From NCBI RefSeq assembly GCF_018398395.1, contig NZ_JAHCBF010000003.1, positions 62,001 through 126,000 on the forward strand: a stretch of DNA of 64,000 bases, in the 5' to 3' direction. Position numbers and translations under genes: made by a program. A model generated the notes under the pieces. It had not been told where the DNA came from, ran no database searches, and saw only the letters and a list, made by a program, of their open reading frames with translations. This DNA comes from Croceicoccus gelatinilyticus (GTDB lineage Bacteria; Pseudomonadota; Alphaproteobacteria; Sphingomonadales; Sphingomonadaceae). Shown in pieces: positions 28,133 through 36,457 of this stretch; the stretch's first letter is position 1, and each line of letters opens with the position of its first letter.

Positions 28133-28609
28133 ATGACCGACACGCGGCCCGACGTGGGCGATGCCTTTCCCGACATCGCGATGGAAACGCCCGATGGCGG
28201 CACCGTCTCGATCTCCGACTTCGCGGGCAAGAAGGTCGTCGTGTTCTTCTACCCCAAGGCGAACACCCCCGGCTGCACGACCGAGGCGAAGGACTTTTCC
28301 GCGCTTCTGCCCGAATTCGAAAAGGCCGGAACCGCGGTTCTGGGGGCAAGCAAGGACAAGCCCGCCGCGCAGCAGAAGTTCATCGACAAGCACGAACTGA
28401 CCGTTCCGATCGCGTCCGATCCGGTAGAGGACGGCGTGACCGACGCGCTGGGCGTGTGGACCGAGAAGAAGAATTACGGCCGGACCTACATGGGGATAGA
28501 GCGTTCGACCTTCCTCGTCGGACCCGACGGCAAGATCGCGCAGGTCTGGCGCAAGGTTCGCGTCAAAGGTCATGCCGATACCGTGCTGGAGGCCGCAAAG
28601 GCGCTTTGA
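28133..28609 (+). CDS. bcp: Thioredoxin-dependent peroxiredoxin (BCP family)
   Basis: A 158-residue AhpC/TSA-fold peroxidase. The peroxidatic Cys is C48 in NTPGCTTEA. The resolving Cys that many BCPs carry five residues later is absent, and no other Cys is visible, so it is a one-Cys type. It reduces peroxides in the cytoplasm. ATG 28133 directly follows the glnE stop, indicating coupling. Confidence 0.93.
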   Translation: MTDTRPDVGDAFPDIAMETPDGGTVSISDFAGKKVVVFFYPKANTPGCTTEAKDFSALLPEFEKAGTAVLGASKDKPAAQQKFIDKHELTVPIASDPVEDGVTDALGVWTEKKNYGRTYMGIERSTFLVGPDGKIAQVWRKVRVKGHADTVLEAAKAL

Positions 28610-28631
28610 CCCCGTAAACCGACCGTTCGAA

Positions 28632-29432
28632 ATGTCCGAAAACCTGCCTTCCCTGTCGTCGGCGATCCGCGACGCGTTGCTGACGGGCGATCCGCGCGCC
28701 AAGGTCATGGCGACGCGCAAACTGGTGCGAGATTGGCGGCTGGAGCGCCTTGCCTTCGAGTTCGATTGCGAGATGCCGGATGAACCGGCGCGCCCAGAAA
28801 CGCCGGAACTGCTGCCACCGAACCAGATGCCGAAACGCGGCAAGGGCGGGTCGGAACGCGGGCGAATCGCCCTGTGGCACGCGCTGGCGCACATCGAATT
28901 CGTCGCCATCGACCTCGCGCTCGACATGGCGGGGCGATTCGGCGAATCGATGGGAAAGGCGTTTGTATCGGACTTCCTGTCGGTCGCCGCAGACGAGGCG
29001 ATGCACTACGCCCTGCTGGACCGGAAGCTGCATACGCTGGGCAGCCATTACGGCGCCCTGCCCGCCCATGCCGGGCTGTGGCAGGCCGCGCAGGAGACGC
29101 GGCACGACGTCGCGGCAAGGCTGGCGATCGTGCCGATGGTGCTGGAGGCGCGCGGTCTCGACGTGACGCCCGCGACGCTTGAGCGCGTGCGGTCGCAGGG
29201 GGACGAGAACGGGGCGCGAATCCTCGAACGAATCCTTGACGACGAGATTCGCCACGTGCGCTTCGGCACCAAACACTTCGACGAAGTGAGCCGTGCGAGA
29301 GACGAAAATCCGCAAGAAAGCTGGAGAAATCTGGTTGAAAGGCATTTTCGCGGTCGTTTGAAGCCACCGTTCAACGACTCGGCGCGCGAGGCAGCCGGTT
29401 TGTCGCGGGACTACCGCGCCGGTATTGTCTAA
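28632..29432 (+). CDS. DUF455 ferritin-like protein
   Basis: A 266-residue, mainly helical protein. Metal-ligand-type Glu/His pairs typical of ferritin-like carboxylate folds are visible: HALAHIEFVAIDLA, AADEAMHYALL and DDEIRHVRFG. Some DUF455 proteins are related to the MiaE group; no reaction can be assigned here. It lies 22 bases after bcp and is probably in the same transcript. ATG 28632 is used because the longer frame overlaps bcp. Confidence 0.85.
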   Translation: MSENLPSLSSAIRDALLTGDPRAKVMATRKLVRDWRLERLAFEFDCEMPDEPARPETPELLPPNQMPKRGKGGSERGRIALWHALAHIEFVAIDLALDMAGRFGESMGKAFVSDFLSVAADEAMHYALLDRKLHTLGSHYGALPAHAGLWQAAQETRHDVAARLAIVPMVLEARGLDVTPATLERVRSQGDENGARILERILDDEIRHVRFGTKHFDEVSRARDENPQESWRNLVERHFRGRLKPPFNDSAREAAGLSRDYRAGIV

Positions 29433-29505
29433 TTAACCTTTACGCCCGTAACCAATACTCACGAGACGGCGGGAGGGTTCCGACGTTCTCTACAAATTTT
29501 TATCG

Positions 29506-29598
29506 CGGCAGGTCTGTGACGGACATCACGCCTGCCGTGCCGAGGGGGTCACCCGGCGTATCTCGCACCTTTTTAGGGGGGCCTGAGGCGCCGAGATA
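29506..29598 (+). ncRNA. Structured 5' leader of the M23 peptidase gene (candidate)
   Basis: The 180-base gap ahead of the M23 gene contains two inverted-repeat elements. The first is CGGCAGG (29506-29512) with CCTGCCG (29531-29537), enclosing a nested GTGA/TCAC. The second is TATCTCG (29559-29565) with CGAGATA (29592-29598), whose right arm ends five bases before the likely GAAGGA ribosome-binding site. GGCG (29555) could instead pair with CGCC (29589), giving an alternative fold. This is compatible with a regulatory leader, but no known riboswitch was recognised. Confidence 0.35.
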
Positions 29599-29612
29599 AC
29601 GAAGGACTTGGC

Positions 29613-30335
29613 ATGACGGACGCAATTCGGATTTCTGCACTGAAGGCTGGACGGGCACTTGCGCTCGGAACGGTCGGCATCGCCGCGATGGCGATGGCCC
29701 CCGCTCCGGCTCTTGCCAACGCCAGCGCCTCGGCCAGTGCGGACGTCAAGGCTCCGGTTCGCGAAAACGCCGAAAAGGCCGAAAGCGACGCCAAGTTCAA
29801 GCAGCTCTTCGCCACCTGGAAGAAGACCGAAGCTGAAGAAGCCAAGGTCGGCATCGCCAACACCGTCACCAGCAGCGTCGCGTCGATCCCGTCGCGTCTT
29901 CCGGTCGAAGGTTCGCGCTATTCCAGCTCGTTCGGTTCGCGCATCCACCCGGTTACGGGTCGCCGCAAGAACCACAACGGTCTCGACATGGCTGCGCCCA
30001 CCGGCACGCCGATCTACGCAACGGCCGATGGCCGCGTGGAAATGGCCCAGTGGTACGGCGGCTACGGCAACTACGTTCAGATCGAACACGGTGGCGACAT
30101 CGAAACTCGCTATGGTCACATGTCGCGCCTCAACGTGCGTCCGGACCAGGAAGTGAAGAAGGGCGAACTGATCGGTTGGGTCGGCTCGACTGGCCGTTCC
30201 ACCGGCCCGCACCTTCACTATGAAGTCCGCATCGCCGGTGCCCCGGTCGATCCGGAGCCCTACCTGAACCGCGACACCTTCCAGCAGGCTTTTGCCGAAG
30301 CCAACGGCCTTGGTGCCGGCGGTCCGGAAGACTAA
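29613..30335 (+). CDS. M23-family peptidoglycan endopeptidase
   Basis: 240 residues. A signal peptide (cleavage near ALANA, residue 36) and a short helical linker precede a LytM/M23 domain with zinc ligands H121 and D125 (HNGLD), H169 (GHM) and H202 (GPHLHYE). All catalytic residues are present, so it should be an active periplasmic endopeptidase that cuts peptide cross-links during growth or division. An unusually structured leader precedes it and a strong shared terminator follows. Confidence 0.92.
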   Translation: MTDAIRISALKAGRALALGTVGIAAMAMAPAPALANASASASADVKAPVRENAEKAESDAKFKQLFATWKKTEAEEAKVGIANTVTSSVASIPSRLPVEGSRYSSSFGSRIHPVTGRRKNHNGLDMAAPTGTPIYATADGRVEMAQWYGGYGNYVQIEHGGDIETRYGHMSRLNVRPDQEVKKGELIGWVGSTGRSTGPHLHYEVRIAGAPVDPEPYLNRDTFQQAFAEANGLGAGGPED

Positions 30336-30362
30336 GCGCTACGTTCCTTATAATCGGGTTCA

Positions 30363-30398
30363 AGCGGCCCGGCACTCTCACCAGAGTGCTGGGCCGCT
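30363..30398. terminator. Bidirectional hairpin between M23 peptidase and hybrid kinase
   Basis: A long GC-rich stem: GCGGCCC-GGCACTCT pairs with AGAGTGC-TGGGCCGC around a four-base loop. It lies between convergent genes about 30 bases past the peptidase stop and a few bases past the kinase stop on the other strand. The T content downstream is modest. It very likely ends both transcripts. Confidence 0.7.
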
Positions 30399-30404
30399 GC
30401 CGTT

Positions 30405-33400
30405 TCAGGCCACTTTCTGCATCGTTTCCCACTCCGACCTGACGAGTTCGAGCCGCGCAGCGCCATCTTCGGCATAGCGCAGCCGGTCTTCCAGCACGCG
30501 GGCGAGTTCGCCCAGCCGCGCTTCACCGAAATACCCCGCGGTTCCGGCCAGCTTGTGAAGCTGCATGGCTAGCACGTCCCATTGCGCCTCGCCCTGTCCG
30601 GCGGCGACTTCGGCAAGGTCGGACAGAAGCCGGGCCTTACGCTCGCGATATCGTGCAGCCAGCGGGTCGGCCTCTTCGACCATCGGCTCGACAACCGCGA
30701 CTTCGAGCTCCGGTTCGGACTGACCGGAAGGTGCGAGATACGTCGCGATCGCCTCTGTCAGCGCCGGCGTCTGCAGCGGTTTGGCAAGATGCCCTTGCAT
30801 TCCGGCTTCGCGGCAGGCCGCAATGTCCTCTGCAAAGCAATTCGCGGTCAGCGCGACGATTGGCAGCATGTCAGGCTCGAACCCTGCGGCTCGCAGTTGG
30901 CGGGTAGCCTCCAGCCCGTCCATCTGCGGCATCTGCATGTCCATCAGGACAAGGCGGTAGGGCCGCCCTTCGGCATGAGCCGCTTCGACCATGGCAATCG
31001 CTTCGGTCCCGTCAGCGGCGAGGTCGGGGTTGAGTCCGACGTTGCGCGCCATGGCGAGGACGAGTTCCTGGTTGATGTCATTGTCCTCGGCGACCAGCAC
31101 GCGCGGCGCGTCTCCCATCTGTGGCAAGGCCGGCATGGACGTTGCCGGCGGCAGTATTTCCGGGGGACCGGTCATAAGCGCCTCAGCCTGATTTGCCGGA
31201 GTATCGGAGACAGCCAGAAGCGGGATACGCAGGGTGAAGGTCGCCCCTTCGTCGAGCCGCGACTGGACGGCGATTTCACCCCCCATCAGGCGTGCCAACT
31301 GGTTCGAGATCGCGAGGCCCAGCCCCGTTCCGCCGTACCTCCTTGCTATTGAGCCATCGGCCTGGCGGAACTGGTCGAAAATGTCGCTCAGCCGTTCTGG
31401 CGCGATACCGATACCGGTGTCGGAGACGCTGATTTCCAGCAGGTCGCCTTCGACCCTTGCATGGACCGACACACGGCCCTTTTCGGTAAACTTCACCGCA
31501 TTACCAATGAGGTTGAGCAGGATCTGCCGCATCCGCAAAGGATCACCGATGAGGCGCGAGGGCACGTCGGCTTCGACTTTCGCTTCCAGCGTGATGCCTG
31601 CGCTATCGGCCACGGGCTGCAACAGGCCGACGCAAGTTTCGATCTTGGCCCGCAGGTCGACGGGCGCAGGGACTATGGTCAGTTTGCCGGAATCGATCTT
31701 CGACATGTCGAGAATATCGTTCAGCAACCGCATCATCGCCCGCCCGGAATCGGCGATAAGCTGCGCGTGGCGGCGCTGCGTACCGCTCAATTCGGAATCC
31801 AGCAGCAGGTCGGTAAAACCGATCACCCCGTTCATCGGGGTGCGAATCTCGTGGCTCATGTTGGCCAGAAACGCGGCCTTGGCCTGGGCTGCGTGTTCCG
31901 CCTTCTGCCGCGCCTTGGTAAGATCCGCTTCCAGTTGCTTGGCATCCGAAATGTCGCGCACAGATGCCACGATGGAGGCGACGCCGTGTTCTCCCGGAAC
32001 GGCGGACAAGTGTGCATCCATCCAGCGGCCGCCTGCTGCATCGTCCATGCGGAACTGGAAGGCGCAATTCCGCTCGTCCCCGTTCCAGAGCGGGCGCAGA
32101 CGGCGGTCTATCGCCGTTTGCGCATTGCGCCCGAACAGCGCGGCGAAAGGCCGGTCGACCAGCGTATCAGGCTCGCGAGAGAACATCGAACCCGCATAAG
32201 GGGAGGCATAAGTGCAAGTGCCGTCGGCCTGAACCATGAACAATGCATCGCGCACGTTATCGGTAATCGTCTTGATGCGCCGCTCACGCTCGGCCAGTTC
32301 GGCTTCGGCCACGCGCAAGTCGGTGATGTCCATATTGATGCCGATATGGCCGGTCAGGCGCCCTTCCCCGTCGAATTGCGGCGCGGCGGCGCACGTCAGC
32401 CAGACGACCGACCCGTCGGGGCGCAGCCAGCGCCACGTATCGGCAAAGGCACTGCGCGCCGCCGTTGCCGCCATCCAGGCGTAATAGACCCGGTCGAAGT
32501 CGTCGGGGTGGATTGCATCGGCCCAGCCATGTCCGCGCCATTGTTCGCCCAGCATCCCGGTCGATTCCTGCCACGCGCGATTGACCCAGGTACATTCGCC
32601 GCGCGCATTCGTGAGGAACAGACCAGCCGGCGCAAGTTCGGCCAGCGTCGCGAATTGCCGCTCGCTCGCTTCCAGTGCGATGCGGCCCGTTGCCTTTTCC
32701 GACACGTCGAGCATGTGCCCGATCACCCCTTGCGCCCGCCCCGCGGCATCGCGGGTACAGCGCATTCGCATTTCGACGTGACGCTCTTCCCCATCGGGCC
32801 GTTCGAACGCGAGTTCGATCTGCAGAACCGTGATCAGCCCCGCACGAAGCCGCGCCATCTCCGGCCCGATCCGCTCCCGCTCTGCCGGGGGCAGGAACAG
32901 GTCGTAGGGCTGGCCGATCGTTGTTTCGCGCTTGCGCCCGGTAATCCGGTCCCATGCGGCGTTCAGCGTCTGCCACGTGCCATCATTGGCGATGCAGAAG
33001 ATAACCTCGTCGATATTGTCGAGCAGGCGGCGCTTGTCGTCGCGGCTGGTGCGCAGTTCCTCGCGGTCGCGAATGCCGCGTTCGATCAGGCCCGCTAGCG
33101 GCAAGCCGACCAGCGTCAGCGAGGCGAGGAACAGTTGCAGCGTCACGAATTGCAGCGCCGGATCGCCGCGGGTCAGCGTGATCGGGCCGCTACCGAACGC
33201 GGTTGCCGCAGTGCCGATCGTCGCCATCAGGATCAGTACGAATGCCGTACCGCCGATCCCCGAACTGATCCCGGCCAAGACGACAAGCGGAGTGACGAGG
33301 AACAGGAAAGGAAAGCTCGACTGCCAGAAGATCGCGAGCGACCCCAGGATGACAATGGCCAGTACAGGCACCGGCACGAGCATTCCGCCCTGCCCGCGCG

Positions 33401-33938
33401 TTCGCCATGCCGCGATCCCCACCATCGTGAGAGGAGCGATGAACAGCAGCCCGCTGGCATGGCGCGCGGCGAACAGTGCGCTGGCATCGGCAATCAATGT
33501 CACTGCGATGGCAGTAGATACGGCGGTCCCTACGATCATCGATGCGACGAAGCGAAAGAAGGCCACCGGATCGGTGAAGTCGACGATCTCACCGCATAAA
33601 CGCCGCGTTAGCAGGGCCGTAACCGCCACCTCGGCCAGGTTCGCGAATGTCAGGATCGCAGCCGTGTCGGTCGGCACTTTCCCCGCCACTTCGCCAAGGA
33701 AAAGGCCTGCCGCCGCCCCGAGTAGCGCCGCGGGCATAAGCTGCTTTCGCCCAGACAGGACCACGGCAAGGATGACGGCATTGGGCAGCCACAACGCTGC
33801 CAACACGCCGGTATGGGGTATCGCAAGGCTGATGGCGGCCAGCGCCAGCGAGACCGCCATCATCGCTGCACAAATCGCGATATGCGCTATCGCCTTGGGT
33901 GCGGGCCGATGTTCCTCCCAGACCGCGTCGTTCGCCAT
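30405..33938 (-). CDS. MASE1-PAS hybrid sensor histidine kinase with receiver and Hpt domains
   Basis: 1177 residues. Eight or so membrane helices (about 20-285) form a MASE1-type sensor. Three PAS repeats follow (about 305-410, 430-540, 555-670). The HisKA domain has H696 in ANMSHEIRTPMNG, and the ATPase domain has NLIGNAVKF, DTGIGI and GGTGLGLAI. A receiver has phospho-acceptor D1000 in LMDMQMPQMDG, and a C-terminal Hpt has H1128 in QLHKLAGTAGYFG. It therefore carries a complete phosphorelay on one chain and needs a separate output regulator. ATG 33938 has a good GAGGCAAAGG site. The signal sensed is unknown. Confidence 0.93.
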   Translation of the reverse strand: MANDAVWEEHRPAPKAIAHIAICAAMMAVSLALAAISLAIPHTGVLAALWLPNAVILAVVLSGRKQLMPAALLGAAAGLFLGEVAGKVPTDTAAILTFANLAEVAVTALLTRRLCGEIVDFTDPVAFFRFVASMIVGTAVSTAIAVTLIADASALFAARHASGLLFIAPLTMVGIAAWRTRGQGGMLVPVPVLAIVILGSLAIFWQSSFPFLFLVTPLVVLAGISSGIGGTAFVLILMATIGTAATAFGSGPITLTRGDPALQFVTLQLFLASLTLVGLPLAGLIERGIRDREELRTSRDDKRRLLDNIDEVIFCIANDGTWQTLNAAWDRITGRKRETTIGQPYDLFLPPAERERIGPEMARLRAGLITVLQIELAFERPDGEERHVEMRMRCTRDAAGRAQGVIGHMLDVSEKATGRIALEASERQFATLAELAPAGLFLTNARGECTWVNRAWQESTGMLGEQWRGHGWADAIHPDDFDRVYYAWMAATAARSAFADTWRWLRPDGSVVWLTCAAAPQFDGEGRLTGHIGINMDITDLRVAEAELAERERRIKTITDNVRDALFMVQADGTCTYASPYAGSMFSREPDTLVDRPFAALFGRNAQTAIDRRLRPLWNGDERNCAFQFRMDDAAGGRWMDAHLSAVPGEHGVASIVASVRDISDAKQLEADLTKARQKAEHAAQAKAAFLANMSHEIRTPMNGVIGFTDLLLDSELSGTQRRHAQLIADSGRAMMRLLNDILDMSKIDSGKLTIVPAPVDLRAKIETCVGLLQPVADSAGITLEAKVEADVPSRLIGDPLRMRQILLNLIGNAVKFTEKGRVSVHARVEGDLLEISVSDTGIGIAPERLSDIFDQFRQADGSIARRYGGTGLGLAISNQLARLMGGEIAVQSRLDEGATFTLRIPLLAVSDTPANQAEALMTGPPEILPPATSMPALPQMGDAPRVLVAEDNDINQELVLAMARNVGLNPDLAADGTEAIAMVEAAHAEGRPYRLVLMDMQMPQMDGLEATRQLRAAGFEPDMLPIVALTANCFAEDIAACREAGMQGHLAKPLQTPALTEAIATYLAPSGQSEPELEVAVVEPMVEEADPLAARYRERKARLLSDLAEVAAGQGEAQWDVLAMQLHKLAGTAGYFGEARLGELARVLEDRLRYAEDGAARLELVRSEWETMQKVA

Positions 33939-34029
33939 GCCTTTGCCTCGTGCTGCCAATTTCAAGCCGCCTGCCTAGGCGGCGGCTAACAAAGCCATGG
34001 CAAACAGGGCGTTAGGTATTATCCGCGAG

Positions 34030-34058
34030 AGGCGGCGCGCTTTTACGCAGCGCCGCCT
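34030..34058 (-). terminator. Hairpin after galU
   Basis: Perfect 9-base arms AGGCGGCGC and GCGCCGCCT with an 11-base loop, six bases beyond the galU stop on the minus strand. There is no clear T-run; it probably marks the transcript end. Confidence 0.5.
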
Positions 34059-34064
34059 TGCGGC

Positions 34065-34946
34065 TTACTCGGCCAGCAGCCTTTCGGCGATGGCGCGTAC
34101 GTCCTTGCCCATGTCCTCGCGTTCAAGGGCCAGCTTCAGCGTCGCCTCGACAAAGCCAAGCTTTGAGCCGCAATCGAACCGTTCGCCTTCGAAGGTCACG
34201 GCATGGAACGGCTGGTTGCCGATCATCTTGGCCATGGCATCGGTAAGCTGGATTTCGCCGCCCGCGCCCTTTTCCTGCGTTTCGAGCGTGCGCATCACTT
34301 CGGGCTGAAGGATGTAGCGGCCCGAGACGATCTTGTTCGAAGGCGCGTCCTCAACCGCGGGCTTTTCGACCAGGCCCTTCACTTCGGTCAGGTTGCCCTT
34401 TTCCTCGCCCGGCGTGATGACGCCGTACTTGTAGACTTCCTCGTGCGGCACTTCGAGCACCGAGATCAGGTTGCCGCCGACCTCGTTATAAGCCTCGACC
34501 ATCTGCTTCATGCAGTTGGGCTTGCCCCACATCAGTTCGTCGGGAAGCAGGATGGCGAAAGGTTCATCGCCCACGACGGCGCGGGCGCACCAGATCGCAT
34601 GGCCAAGGCCCATCGGCACCTGCTGGCGCACGGTGATGAGATCGCCCGGCGTAAAGCGCGTATCGTCGAGCGGGCTCATGTCCTTCCCGCGCTCTTGCAT
34701 GGTCTGTTCAAGTTCGAACGCGATGTCGAAATTCTCGACCAGCGCGGTCTTGCCGCGGCCGGTGACGAAGATCATCTGCTCGATCCCCGCCTCGCGCGCT
34801 TCGTCGATGGCATACTGGATCAGCGGGCGGTCGACGACGGGAAGAAGCTCTTTCGGGATTGCCTTGGTGGCGGGCAGGAATCGGGTGCCAAGGCCGGCAA
34901 CGGGAAAGACGGCCTTGCGGATCGGTTTGCGTTCGGAAGAGCTCAT
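34065..34946 (-). CDS. galU: UTP-glucose-1-phosphate uridylyltransferase
   Basis: A 293-residue nucleotidyltransferase. The N-terminal GLGTRFLPATKAIPKELLP binds UTP, and EKP, GRYIL and the FDCGSK segment near residue 270 are family-typical. It makes UDP-glucose, a precursor for LPS and exopolysaccharide, and so feeds the locus at 43-64 kb. ATG 34946 is used; the upstream in-frame extension is not conserved in type. It is divergent from murA. Confidence 0.96.
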   Translation of the reverse strand: MSSSERKPIRKAVFPVAGLGTRFLPATKAIPKELLPVVDRPLIQYAIDEAREAGIEQMIFVTGRGKTALVENFDIAFELEQTMQERGKDMSPLDDTRFTPGDLITVRQQVPMGLGHAIWCARAVVGDEPFAILLPDELMWGKPNCMKQMVEAYNEVGGNLISVLEVPHEEVYKYGVITPGEEKGNLTEVKGLVEKPAVEDAPSNKIVSGRYILQPEVMRTLETQEKGAGGEIQLTDAMAKMIGNQPFHAVTFEGERFDCGSKLGFVEATLKLALEREDMGKDVRAIAERLLAE

Positions 34947-35115
34947 GAGGTGGGCAGACGTCCCTGTGATTGTTCGCGAATGGTGCACCGCAACCTAGGC
35001 ATGGCAGCGGGTCGGGTTCAAGGGCGGACTGGCCCTCCTCTTCCCAACGCCGAGGGAACCTGTTGGCTCCCGCGCGGTTGCTTGCCCAATACGCAAAAGG
35101 GGCTAAAGGCGGGGA

Positions 35116-36399
35116 ATGGACAAGATCATCATCGAAGGCGGCAAGCGCCTTGAAGGCGCGCTGCCGATCTCGGGCGCGAAGAATGCGGCACTTACGCTGG
35201 TGCCCTGCGCGCTGCTTACCGAAGAACCGCTGACGCTGCGCAACCTGCCGCGCCTTGCCGACATCGACGGTTTCCAGCACCTGATGAACCAGTTCGGCGT
35301 GTCGACCACGATCGCCGGTTCGCGACCCGAAGATTTCGGCCGCGTCATGACGCTGCAGGCCCCGCGCCTTACCAATACGACCGCGCCCTACGAACTGGTC
35401 CGCAAGATGCGCGCCTCGATCCTCGTGCTTGGCCCTCTGCTCGGCCGTGCGGGCGAGGCGACCGTGTCACTTCCCGGCGGCTGCGCCATCGGCAACCGCC
35501 CGATCGACCTTCATTTGAAGGCGCTGGAAGCCTTCGGCGCGACCATCGAACTGACCAGCGGCTACGTCCGCGCCCATGCCCCTGAAGGCGGCCTTCCGGG
35601 CGGCGACTTCTCGTTCCCGGTGGTTTCGGTCGGCGCGACAGAAAACGCGCTGATGGCCGCAGTGCTGGCCAACGGCACCAGCCGCCTCGACAACGCGGCG
35701 CGCGAGCCGGAGATCGTGGACTTGTGCAATCTCCTCGTCGCGATGGGCGCCGAGATCGAGGGTATCGGCGAATCGCTGATCACCGTTCACGGCGTTAAGC
35801 GCCTCCACGGCGCGACCTACCGCGTCATGCCGGATCGTATCGAGGCCGGCTCCTACGCCTGTGCCGCCGCGATCACGGGCGGTGACGTGACGCTGACCGG
35901 CGCGAACATGAAGGACATGAGCGCTACAAACCACGCGCTGCGCAATGCCGGCGTTCATGTGGAGGAAGTGAAGGGCGGCATCCGTGTCTATGCCGACGGA
36001 CCACTCAAGGCCGTGAACCTGTCGACCGCGCCTTTCCCCGGATTCCCGACCGACATGCAGGCCCAGATGATGGCGCTGCTCTGCATGGCGCAGGGCACCA
36101 GCGTGCTGACCGAGACGATCTTCGAGAACCGCTACATGCACGTTCCCGAACTGAACCGCATGGGCGCGCATATCGAGACGCAGGGCCGCACCGCCATCGT
36201 TCACGGGGTCGAGAAGCTGACCGGCGCCGAAGTCATGGCGACCGACCTCCGCGCCTCGATGAGCCTCGTGATCGCGGGCCTGCGGGCAGAGGGCGAAACA
36301 GTGGTCCACCGCCTCTACCACCTCGACCGTGGTTACGAGCGCCTTGAAGAAAAGCTGAGCCTCGTCGGCGCGAACATCCAGCGCGTCGGCGGCGACTGA
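35116..36399 (+). CDS. murA: UDP-N-acetylglucosamine enolpyruvyl transferase
   Basis: A 427-residue inside-out alpha/beta barrel of the EPSP synthase fold. The catalytic Cys that fosfomycin alkylates is present as C123 in PGGCAIG, with K22 (GAKNA) and the late RASMSLV segment. It performs the first committed step of peptidoglycan synthesis in the cytoplasm. It has a 127-base divergent gap to galU. Confidence 0.97.
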   Translation: MDKIIIEGGKRLEGALPISGAKNAALTLVPCALLTEEPLTLRNLPRLADIDGFQHLMNQFGVSTTIAGSRPEDFGRVMTLQAPRLTNTTAPYELVRKMRASILVLGPLLGRAGEATVSLPGGCAIGNRPIDLHLKALEAFGATIELTSGYVRAHAPEGGLPGGDFSFPVVSVGATENALMAAVLANGTSRLDNAAREPEIVDLCNLLVAMGAEIEGIGESLITVHGVKRLHGATYRVMPDRIEAGSYACAAAITGGDVTLTGANMKDMSATNHALRNAGVHVEEVKGGIRVYADGPLKAVNLSTAPFPGFPTDMQAQMMALLCMAQGTSVLTETIFENRYMHVPELNRMGAHIETQGRTAIVHGVEKLTGAEVMATDLRASMSLVIAGLRAEGETVVHRLYHLDRGYERLEEKLSLVGANIQRVGGD

Positions 36400-36457
36400 T
36401 CGCATCCGGCGCGGGGCACGGCTTTACCCCCGCGCCTGACCGGCTAGTCTGACCCGC

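Noticed and set aside
31461-33098. 545-codon plus-strand frame inside the hybrid kinase
   Set aside because: Antisense shadow of PAS and HisKA coding sequence.
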